A DNA stretch of 8,936 nt from assembly GCA_016763955.1 (NCBI GenBank), contig JAESSU010000347.1, forward strand, positions 1 to 8,936, in the 5' to 3' direction. The DNA is from Phycisphaeraceae bacterium. GTDB lineage: Bacteria > Planctomycetota > Phycisphaerae > Phycisphaerales > Phycisphaeraceae. The notes below the pieces were generated by a model. It searched no databases. It saw only the letters and a program-made list of their open reading frames with translations, and was not told where the DNA came from. Within the stretch, counting starts at the first letter, position 1. Every line of letters starts with the position of its first letter. The position numbers and the translations under genes are program-made. Positions 1 to 5,540 of this stretch are shown here, piece after piece.

Positions 1-40
1 ATAAACCCCCACTAAGTGATCGACTTAGCGGGGGTTATTT
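1..40 (-). terminator. Intrinsic terminator of tRNA-Arg
   Basis: Read on the minus strand this is a 14-bp stem (arms at 4-17 and 23-36) with a 5-nt loop at 18-22, followed by a short T-rich tail (TTTAT counting the last stem bases). It starts only three bases beyond the tRNA discriminator base. The single imperfect position (11 with 29) is a G-U wobble in minus-strand RNA but an A-C mismatch in plus-strand RNA, which supports the minus-strand orientation. The T tract is short, but the GC-rich stem base makes termination likely. Confidence 0.8.
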
Positions 41-43
41 ATG

Positions 44-117
<74 letters not shown>

Positions 118-245
118 AAAGTATTTTGTTTTCGATTTTCACAATCCATGCTTCTGGTTATGTTGAACCTATTGAGGCATGTTTTGAGTGAAATTTTAAG
201 ACTGGTTCTATTGAACGTTTGTCCGTAGCCATAGCCTTATCGCGC

Positions 246-254
246 ATTTTAGCA
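246..254 (-). promoter_or_regulatory. Possible extended -10 promoter for tRNA-Arg
   Basis: On the minus strand the bases read TGC-TAAAAT, an extended -10 element with five of six matches to TATAAT. No good -35 is present at 17 bp. Initiation here would leave a leader of about 120 nt before the tRNA, removed by RNase P. This is pattern matching only; the rest of the 118-323 gap shows nothing else recognisable. Confidence 0.2.
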
Positions 255-323
255 TAAAACGTCAATGTGGTTTTAATGCGCACGTGATCTGTCTAACTGC
301 GTGGTGGGGAATGAGGGTTTTGT

Positions 324-869
324 TTATGTGGTTCGTCGCCAGCGTTTAGTGGAGTTGCCCAGTGGGGCGCCGGTGATTTCCGTTTCGATTTCTTCGTTGC
401 AGGATTTTGCAGCAGGGCGATTGGTGGTGTGTAGAAGTGGATCAACAATTATCTCGTCCTCTTGGTGAGAGGGATGTGTGCCTTTGCGTTCTGCAAAGAA
501 CATCACAAAGTTGTGTGCAGCGAGAATCAAGAACGTCGCGATGACCCATGCGTCCATTTGAAACAATGCACTGTTGGATTGGTTGATATAATTTTCAGTT
601 AAGAAAATGGAAAACAGATAGTACATGCCAACGAATAGCGTACTACAGGTGCCCAGTATCAGGCGAATTTTGATAGGAATAGCACGGACGGGAGTGATAC
701 TTAAACAAATACAGCTCAATAGAAAACAGGCGGGTTCAATGAGCTGGGTTATGGTTTCAAAGGCAAATATTTCCTGTCTATTACTTACCACAGACACTGA
801 TGAAATTAGAAAAAAAACGAGGCACAATGCCATGCAAGTTAGATACAGAACCATTTTAAAAGCTTTCAC
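324..869 (-). CDS. Hypothetical four-helix membrane protein
   Basis: I do not recognise the family of this 181-residue protein. Four hydrophobic segments are visible, at about residues 6-28, 40-60, 67-90 and 106-126, followed by a hydrophilic tail of about 55 residues rich in charged residues, probably cytoplasmic. The start is a GTG at 869, chosen because a clear Shine-Dalgarno GGAG (877-880) sits seven bases upstream; the alternative ATG five codons later has no such site. It is one of the few genes in the window with a recognisable ribosome binding site. It stands alone, with 206 bp to the tRNA and about 460 bp to the next gene. A role in transport or signalling cannot be assigned. The hydrophobic-segment pattern and ribosome site make it likely to be a real gene. 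Confidence 0.7.
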   Translation of the reverse strand: MKAFKMVLYLTCMALCLVFFLISSVSVVSNRQEIFAFETITQLIEPACFLLSCICLSITPVRAIPIKIRLILGTCSTLFVGMYYLFSIFLTENYINQSNSALFQMDAWVIATFLILAAHNFVMFFAERKGTHPSHQEDEIIVDPLLHTTNRPAAKSCNEEIETEITGAPLGNSTKRWRRTT

Positions 870-1329
870 TGGCTTACTCCAGTCTGCTTTTGTGTGTGCA
901 GTATTAATTTGACTGGTAATTGGGTCATTGGTTTTACCCCCTGGAAACAGTTTCTAGTTTATTCTAATCACAAGTTTAAAATTCAGTGATTCAAGCCATT
1001 TTTATCGCAGCTTGGTTTAACTTCAATGGTCTGAGATTGTACTGTATTTTAGGCAAAGATTATGTTGATTCAAGCGCGGGCAGTTAAGAAAGAGGTAATA
1101 ATACCCTTCAAGATTAAAACCTGTGCGTAGACTGACATCACCAACACAAGCGTTACAAAGTCTTATGAACCGTCCGGCGCGTACAAATATAGACGCGATG
1201 CGTATAAGCGATCTATTGATGCCTGTGATGAGGATCGTTGGGGCAGAAATTCTAGAGATAACTTAGCAGGTGGATATTAACAGGCCATTTGCAGCGAATG
1301 ATTGGACAGGTTTTGTGACAGGCAGGGCA
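870..1329. other. Gene-poor intergenic region
   Basis: About 460 bp with no convincing gene. It contains the upstream region of the 324-869 gene, including an imperfect palindrome at 941-957 (core GAAAC-A-GTTTC). Between about 1102 and 1269 two plus-strand frames and one minus-strand frame stay open for 47 to about 75 codons, but none has a good start or ribosome site. One of them (GTG at 1123 to the stop ending at 1266) would give a 47-residue peptide. I see no terminator for the minus-strand gene that ends at 1330. It may be a decayed gene or plain spacer. Confidence 0.5.
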
Positions 1330-2196
1330 TTATATCGAGACTGGGGTGGGCGGGGTGGATGCTTTGACTTTGAACCATTGGATGCCGACTTTGTCCCCGT
1401 GACGAATCAGGTCGATGCGTTGTAAGGAGTAGGATTTACCTGCATAGATTAATGTAAGTGCGGGGATGAGGGTCCAGAGCATGACTGAGCCGCTGAGCAT
1501 GATGCCTGTATAGGAGCCACTAAGATAGTACTTGGATGTGAATCCGACCATGTGAATTTGCACGACGGCAGCTAGGCTCATGCTAATGGAAGACGTAACA
1601 AACAGCGTGTAGGTGATTCCCGCCAGTTGCATGAAACGATCACCTTTTCGGAACATCTGTTGGAAAATCAGTGACCAGGCACTCCATGAGACGAGCAAAG
1701 TGAACCAAATAATCATGGTTGGCTTAAGCCAGACACAGCCCAGGGATCGATGGATTTCGCCTGGGAGATATTGCCATAGTCCTGCAATTTCGAGCACGGT
1801 TGCTAGGACACTGACAGTGAGCATGGCGGCGGGGAGGGCAGCCATGATATAGACATATGAGTTGGCAGGTGTTCGATGGATCAGTCGCTTACGCCAGTTT
1901 TTACCCGGTTCTAGCAGGAGGAATTGAGTGACGAAAAACAGGACTAATCCACTGATCGTGATGGTCCAATGCGCTCCAATGGTTTCTGGGTAGACCCCCA
2001 TCGCGCCTCGGATGCCATGTTCGAGCATGGGATAAAAGCCATACCAAATGTTAAGGTATTGGAGCGTGAAGGAGCCCACGGGGTATCGCATGATTAGATC
2101 TGCGAGTAATAGCCAGATAACAGCGGTCATAAGAATAGCCAGCACAGTAAAGAGAAGCTGACGTGAGCGATATAAAATGGCGAGTGTTATTGGCAT
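1330..2196 (-). CDS. Six-helix membrane protein, paralogue-like to 2904-3737
   Basis: A 288-residue membrane protein of unknown function. Hydrophobic segments are visible at about residues 14-36, 77-96, 114-140, 160-180, 190-214 and 228-252, with a short soluble C-terminal tail of about 35 residues. The stretch after helix 2 (P-x-K-x-W-x-x-x-L, then a segment with SVL...LEI) resembles the same place in the membrane protein encoded at 2904-3737, and helix number and length also agree, so the two are plausibly distant paralogues. This one lacks the C-terminal zinc ribbon. The start is an ATG at 2196 without a Shine-Dalgarno sequence. A 99-bp gap separates it from the rdgB-like gene, and a possible promoter of its own lies in that gap, so it may be transcribed separately. 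Confidence 0.75.
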   Translation of the reverse strand: MPITLAILYRSRQLLFTVLAILMTAVIWLLLADLIMRYPVGSFTLQYLNIWYGFYPMLEHGIRGAMGVYPETIGAHWTITISGLVLFFVTQFLLLEPGKNWRKRLIHRTPANSYVYIMAALPAAMLTVSVLATVLEIAGLWQYLPGEIHRSLGCVWLKPTMIIWFTLLVSWSAWSLIFQQMFRKGDRFMQLAGITYTLFVTSSISMSLAAVVQIHMVGFTSKYYLSGSYTGIMLSGSVMLWTLIPALTLIYAGKSYSLQRIDLIRHGDKVGIQWFKVKASTPPTPVSI

Positions 2197-2240
2197 GTAC
2201 AGTTACAATTATCTAGTTACAGACCCAAAAACACAAGGAA

Positions 2241-2269
2241 ATAATCTATAGTAGAGCCAGAATTGTTAA
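2241..2269 (-). promoter_or_regulatory. Possible sigma-70 promoter
   Basis: On the minus strand a -35-like TTAACA (2264-2269, five of six matches) is followed after 17 bp by GATTAT (2241-2246, four of six). Transcription would begin near 2234, giving a leader of about 38 nt for the membrane protein gene starting at 2196. The spacing is ideal but the -10 is weak. Confidence 0.35.
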
Positions 2270-2295
2270 GTTTATTAAAAGATGGTTTGAGGTGG

Positions 2296-2907
2296 TTATC
2301 GCGTGGTTTGGCGAAGCATTTGCAATGGAGCCCAGGATGTTAATTGGGTTGCAAGTCGTTCTTGACGTTGCTTGATGATGTTCAAAGGCCCGGCGATTAG
2401 GGCAGTCATGGGAGAGCCCGGTGTCATGGGACGTATGGGCGATTGATGAATGCGAAAGGGGATTTGCAGTTGATGGGTATGCACCGTGCTGTCTTGGGCA
2501 CAAGCTAAGGCCCAGCCAGTGATAAATCGGCCTGTGCGTTGTGGGTTAGGCACATTTTGCATTCGCATCAGCAAATAGTCCATCCAAGTTTGGTCATCCA
2601 CATCATCACTAAAGAGACCTCCCCAGCGGCGAGCTTGCACGCCCGGTTCGTCATTTAATGCATCAAAGCAAATGCCAATATCTTCAGCAAAGACATTGGG
2701 AAATTCTTTAGATTGATAAAATCGGGCTTTGATCACTGCATTTCCCGTGACCGTCGGGGCATCTTCCACGGGCTTGATTGATGAACTTTGAACACGATTT
2801 AAATCGGTGATCTCAAACCCCATCGACTTAAAAATCGGCTCGTAAGTCAGCAGTTTACTGGGGTTTTGACTTGCAAAAAGCAATAAAGGACAAGGACGGG
2901 GGCTCAT
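2296..2907 (-). CDS. Non-canonical purine NTP pyrophosphatase-like (Ham1/RdgB family), divergent
   Basis: A 203-residue protein whose N-terminal half fits the Ham1/RdgB/ITPase family, which hydrolyses (d)ITP and XTP to monophosphates and pyrophosphate in the cytosol and so keeps damaged bases out of nucleic acids. Visible family features are the phosphate-binding ASQNPSK (12-18, matching [ST]xNxxK), TGNAVIKAR (54-62, like the ENAxxKA segment), AEDIGI (74-79, in place of the metal-binding DDSGL) and EPGVQARRWGG (87-97, like PGxxSARYAG). The C-terminal half is unusual: I find neither the GFGYDPxF motif nor the SHR motif, and no other frame supplies them. Length is near normal. The start chosen is the ATG at 2907, which overlaps the stop of the upstream gene as ATGA, indicating translational coupling; an in-frame start farther upstream (2943) would lie inside that gene. 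The family call is good; the substrate is uncertain. Confidence 0.75.
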   Translation of the reverse strand: MSPRPCPLLLFASQNPSKLLTYEPIFKSMGFEITDLNRVQSSSIKPVEDAPTVTGNAVIKARFYQSKEFPNVFAEDIGICFDALNDEPGVQARRWGGLFSDDVDDQTWMDYLLMRMQNVPNPQRTGRFITGWALACAQDSTVHTHQLQIPFRIHQSPIRPMTPGSPMTALIAGPLNIIKQRQERLATQLTSWAPLQMLRQTTR

Positions 2908-3737
2908 TGTGTCGGTCGATCCTGTTGCACGGTATGACCGCACTCAGGGCATGTCCCATCGCCATGGGCCAATGAACCTTGCAAGTCGTATCCACATGCC
3001 AAGCAGCGGTTGTCATTAAACCGAAAGGCCGCACGAATCCCAAAGAGGATAAGCGTACTTGTGCCCAGTGCCCAGATAAGCACAGTGGTCTGCATCATTT
3101 GAGCGGCTGTGAATCCCGGTACGACAGAAACACCGTTGGGCAGGGCATAGCGACTGTAGTGAGCGATGAAGTTGGTTCCTAGCGGGCCCACCATCAGACC
3201 GATGGACAGTAGGTAAGCTAGCAGGCGGAAGTATAGAAACAGCATCTTGCTAGGGCGTTGGAGTAAGGCTGCAATGAGGTTCCCCCAGATCAAGCTCAGA
3301 AGCATGATGCCCACCAGTCGATACAGCGGCTCGATGGGGGCTAATTGCTGGGCTTTAATAAAATAATTGTCTCGGATAATGTCCCGATAGATGATCAATA
3401 CTTCTAGCACGCTCATGTTTAGGACCCCCGCCGCCAGTGCCGTTGCGATGAGCATCCGTCGGGGAATTTGGCCTTTTGATGCGAGTTGGCGATACCACTG
3501 TTTATGAGGTGAAAGTGTTGCAAAGGGGGAAAAAATGAGCAGGACAACATATCCGCACCAAACTTGCATTAGTAGGCTTGGCGTTTGCGGGAACCATAGT
3601 GCCAGCGAATAACTCTCCCAGCTAAAGGGATACCACAAAGGCACCATCAGGACGCCGCACCAGATCGTTAGCACCATCAGCCATGCCAACAAAAACGGCC
3701 AGCGGAGCATGTGAGCGAAGTCAATATGTTTTTCCAT
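2904..3737 (-). CDS. Six-helix membrane protein with C-terminal zinc ribbon
   Basis: A 277-residue protein with hydrophobic segments at about residues 15-36, 52-72, 95-117, 139-160, 166-186 and 213-235. After the last helix comes a four-cysteine zinc ribbon, CLACGYDLQGS...CPECG, with cysteines at 245, 248, 263 and 266. Tails of this kind (CxxCGYDLxG...CPECG) are widespread on membrane proteins of Planctomycetota, especially Phycisphaerae, and are the best taxonomic hint in the window. Their function is not established. The start is taken as the ATG at 3737; two TTG codons directly upstream (3738-3743) are also in frame but less likely. No Shine-Dalgarno sequence is evident. Its stop overlaps the start of the RdgB-like gene by four bases, so the pair is co-transcribed and coupled. 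Confidence 0.8.
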   Translation of the reverse strand: MEKHIDFAHMLRWPFLLAWLMVLTIWCGVLMVPLWYPFSWESYSLALWFPQTPSLLMQVWCGYVVLLIFSPFATLSPHKQWYRQLASKGQIPRRMLIATALAAGVLNMSVLEVLIIYRDIIRDNYFIKAQQLAPIEPLYRLVGIMLLSLIWGNLIAALLQRPSKMLFLYFRLLAYLLSIGLMVGPLGTNFIAHYSRYALPNGVSVVPGFTAAQMMQTTVLIWALGTSTLILFGIRAAFRFNDNRCLACGYDLQGSLAHGDGTCPECGHTVQQDRPTQ

Positions 3738-3974
3738 CAACAAAGTAAAAATTCCAGGTTAGAGGATTCAGACGATACCAGCCGTCAATGAGCTTATGCG
3801 ATTACTTTAAGTACGCGGCTTCCCGGAAGCTTGTTTTAGGCCTCCAAAACATTTTCAACGTGGTCAAAATCATACCCGATAGGACTAGGCTACCCAATTA
3901 GTCTCCTGCTGCCCCCAAGCTTGCGGAGGGGCTTTCGTAGGGTTTTTTCGGGACTTCTTCCCAACCTCCGGGGT
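3738..3974. other. Left half of the divergent intergenic region
   Basis: Upstream region of the minus-strand membrane protein gene. It holds no gene. A perfect 13-nt palindrome, GCTTCCCGGAAGC (3818-3830), is followed by TTGTTTT on the plus strand, but there is no plus-strand gene before it to terminate. A C-rich/G-rich stretch at 3911-3932 could form a weak five-bp hairpin with a T-rich tail at 3943-3948. I see no convincing promoter in either direction here. Confidence 0.4.
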
Positions 3975-4024
3975 GCAAACGCATGTCCCTTTGCCTTGGC
4001 GAGCCGGGCGGTGTCAGCCCGATT

Positions 4025-4039
4025 TTGACCGAAGGTCAA
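4025..4039. promoter_or_regulatory. Operator-like palindrome, copy 1
   Basis: TTGACC-GAA-GGTCAA has perfect six-bp half-sites around a three-bp spacer, a shape typical of dimeric regulator sites. A second copy with the spacer inverted lies at 4080-4094, 55 bp away centre to centre. It could bind a dimeric repressor or simply form a hairpin within the larger palindrome. No regulator gene is nearby. Confidence 0.35.
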
Positions 4040-4079
4040 CTGAAAAAACCGCCAGCACAGTATTTTGTGTGCAATATTT

Positions 4080-4094
4080 TTGACCTTCGGTCAA
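4080..4094. promoter_or_regulatory. Operator-like palindrome, copy 2
   Basis: TTGACC-TTC-GGTCAA is the exact reverse complement of copy 1 at 4025-4039. The 55-bp centre spacing is a little over five helical turns, so two dimers would sit on nearly the same DNA face. It lies roughly 75-90 bp upstream of the putative -35 of nuoD. Confidence 0.35.
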
Positions 4095-4169
4095 TCCCGT
4101 TCGACACGACACGGCTCGCCAAGACAATTCACAGGACATGTGTTTGCCCTGAACTTCCGGGGGTGAGAA

Positions 4170-4197
4170 TTGCCGGTTGCCAACTTCCTTCTACAAT
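4170..4197 (+). promoter_or_regulatory. Possible nuoD promoter giving a leaderless mRNA
   Basis: A -35-like TTGCCG (4170-4175, four of six) and a -10-like TACAAT (4192-4197, five of six) are separated by 16 bp. Transcription would start around 4204-4206, at or within two bases of the nuoD ATG at 4206, so the message would be leaderless. That agrees with the absence of a Shine-Dalgarno sequence. The assignment rests only on matches to the consensus. Confidence 0.4.
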
Positions 4198-4205
4198 ACA
4201 CAACT

Positions 4206-5420
4206 ATGACAACGACTGACACCCATCAGACTGAATTTATTCTTGCAAAACCTGATGCCGCTGGCCCAAACGGCCAGATTCCCGGTGATGGCAGCCAAGT
4301 TGACGTCCGCACCGAGGAAATGCTTGTGAACATGGGGCCCCAACACCCCTCAACGCATGGCGTGCTTCGGATCGTTCTGCGAACCGATGGTGAGATGGTT
4401 CTTGAAGCCGTCCCACACATTGGCTACTTGCATCGCTGTGCGGAAAAGATTGCGGAGAATGTTTCTTATCCCCAGTATGTCCCGTATACCGACCGTTTGG
4501 ACTATTTGGCTGCGATGAATGAAAACTGGACATGGTGTCATGCCGTCGAACAGCTTGCGGGTTTGGAATTAACTCGTCGCGCTGAAGCGATCCGTGTGAT
4601 TATTGGCGAACTGTGCCGCATCGCATCTCACTTAGTGAGCTTTGGCACGTATGGCTTGGACATTGGTGCTTTTACGCCTTTCCTCTATGCCTTTCGTGAA
4701 CGCGAGTATGTGCTAGACCTTTTTGAGATGGTCTGCGGTGCGCGTTTGACCTACAGCTTCTTCACCATTGGCGGATCGACCCACGACCTGCCAGATGGTT
4801 ACAACGATAAAGTTTTAGAATTTTTAGATTACTTTGAACCTAAGATCAAAGAATATAACGATCTGCTGACCTACAACCATATTTTCATCAAACGCACCGC
4901 CAACGTTGGCGTGACCACGCCTGAAATAGCCACACAGTACGCACTAACTGGCCCGGTGATTCGTGGCAGCGGTATTCCTTATGACCTACGACGCGACAAT
5001 CCTTACGGCTTATACCCAGAGTTAGATTTCGACGTGATCGTCGGAGATGGTGAAATGGGACTAGTTGGCGACTGCTGGGACCGCTACATGGTTCGCATGA
5101 AAGAGATGGTTGAATGTTGCAAGCTCATTCGTCAAGCCATTGCGATCTACAAAGACACCAAACCTGAGTACCGCTTAAAGGTTGGCAGAAACTTTAAAGC
5201 CCCCGAAGGCGAGAACTATACCGAGACTGAAAACCCCCGTGGTGTGTTAGGTTTTTATCTTGAATCACAAGGCGGCCCCATGCCTTACCGCGCCAAGTGT
5301 CGTGCAGCGACTTTCTGTAATCTCTCAGTGACCACCGAAGTATGCCAAAACGTATTACTCTCCGACGTGCCTGCAATCATTGGCTCCATCGCCGTGGTCA
5401 TGGGACAAGTCGACCGCTAA
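4206..5420 (+). CDS. nuoD: NADH-quinone oxidoreductase subunit D
   Basis: A complete 404-residue 49 kDa subunit of respiratory complex I. It sits in the peripheral arm on the inner face of the membrane and forms the quinone-binding pocket with NuoB. Hallmarks are NMGPQHPSTHGVLR (42-55), PHIGYLHR (70-77), YTDRLDYL, the TGPVIRGSGIPYDLRR segment, LDFDVIVG and a normal C-terminus ending IGSIAVVMGQVDR. His51 and Tyr100 are 49 residues apart, the same spacing as the two quinone-contacting residues known in Thermus Nqo4 and Yarrowia NUCM. The start is the ATG at 4206; an in-frame TTG at 4170 would add 12 residues but overlaps the likely promoter. The sequence begins about 35 residues before the conserved core, and no Shine-Dalgarno is present. 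It is an isolated gene: the neighbours on both sides are on the opposite strand and unrelated, whereas nuoD is usually inside a nuo operon. Confidence 0.95.
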   Translation: MTTTDTHQTEFILAKPDAAGPNGQIPGDGSQVDVRTEEMLVNMGPQHPSTHGVLRIVLRTDGEMVLEAVPHIGYLHRCAEKIAENVSYPQYVPYTDRLDYLAAMNENWTWCHAVEQLAGLELTRRAEAIRVIIGELCRIASHLVSFGTYGLDIGAFTPFLYAFREREYVLDLFEMVCGARLTYSFFTIGGSTHDLPDGYNDKVLEFLDYFEPKIKEYNDLLTYNHIFIKRTANVGVTTPEIATQYALTGPVIRGSGIPYDLRRDNPYGLYPELDFDVIVGDGEMGLVGDCWDRYMVRMKEMVECCKLIRQAIAIYKDTKPEYRLKVGRNFKAPEGENYTETENPRGVLGFYLESQGGPMPYRAKCRAATFCNLSVTTEVCQNVLLSDVPAIIGSIAVVMGQVDR

Positions 5421-5442
5421 CCCCCCGGAAGTGTCGAAAAAG

Positions 5443-5477
5443 CCCCCGGCCCCCGGTTCCCGGCTCCCGGTTCCCCG
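5443..5477. repeat. Five heptad tandem repeats; G-quadruplex motif on the minus strand
   Basis: Five consecutive 7-bp units are seen: CCCCCGG, CCCCCGG, TTCCCGG, CTCCCGG and TTCCCCG. On the minus strand they give five G-tracts of 3-5 bases separated by loops of 4, 4, 4 and 2 bases, fitting the usual G-quadruplex pattern. Continuing on the minus strand the last tract runs into CTTTTT (5438-5442 as AAAAA on the plus strand). The repeat lies between the convergent ends of nuoD and the sulfatase gene and could help end sulfatase transcription. Confidence 0.75.
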
Positions 5478-5505
5478 CCCTCGGCCCCTAGTCTCTGGGA
5501 AGAAG

Positions 5506-5540
5506 CGTTTTGGCGTTGGCATCCGCAAACGTATTGTTTT
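5506..5540 (+). terminator. Probable intrinsic terminator of nuoD
   Basis: The plus strand can form an eight-bp stem, CGTTT plus GCG (5506-5510, 5513-5515) with CGC plus AAACG (5524-5531), with a two-base bulge and an eight-base loop. It is followed by the T-rich TATTGTTTT. It lies about 85 bp after the nuoD stop and slightly overlaps the 3' end of the convergent sulfatase gene. The stem is only moderately stable, so the call is tentative. Confidence 0.4.

Larger units (their letters stand above)
3975..4147. repeat. Large nested imperfect palindrome (MITE-like or long hairpin)
   Basis: Two arms of about 65-70 bp face each other around a centre near 4064. Matched blocks from outside inward are GCAAACGCATGTCC (3975-3988) against 4134-4147 (13 of 14), CTTGGCGAGCCG (3995-4006) against 4112-4123 (12 of 12), and TTGACCGAAGGTCAA (4025-4039) against 4080-4094 (15 of 15). 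The innermost pair, GCACA (4055-4059) and TGTGC (4068-4072), closes the loop. The last long block is itself palindromic, and CGGGC/GCCCG (4005-4009, 4017-4021) forms another local hairpin, so cruciform-like alternatives exist. No coding capacity is seen. Size and symmetry fit a palindromic miniature inverted-repeat element or a structured regulatory region; no transposase is present in the window. Confidence 0.75.

Noticed and set aside
941..957. Imperfect palindrome around GAAAC-A-GTTTC upstream of the 324-869 gene as an operator.
   Set aside because: It is a single short copy with a wobble pair, about 70 bp or more from the start codon, and no promoter was found next to it.
2246..2503. Alternate-frame 85-codon ORF over the C-terminal part of the RdgB-like gene, considered as a frameshifted true C-terminus.
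   Set aside because: Its translation has no GFGYDP or SHR motif and looks like an out-of-frame reading, so it does not repair the protein.
2908..2943. Upstream start for the RdgB-like protein, adding 12 residues.
   Set aside because: It would lie deep inside the upstream gene, and the added residues precede the expected start of the family domain. The ATGA overlap at 2904-2907 is a standard coupling arrangement.
3911..3948. GCCCC...GGGGC hairpin followed by a T-run on the plus strand, considered as a terminator or attenuator.
   Set aside because: The stem is five bp with a 12-base loop, the T-run is 10 bases away, and no plus-strand gene precedes it.
4170..4205. In-frame TTG at 4170 as the nuoD start, adding 12 residues.
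   Set aside because: The codon has no ribosome site, the extra residues are not part of the family core, and the segment contains the best promoter candidate. The ATG at 4206 is preferred.
5443..5477. Tandem units considered as a CRISPR array.
   Set aside because: The units are 7 bp and contiguous with no spacers; they form a simple tandem repeat.
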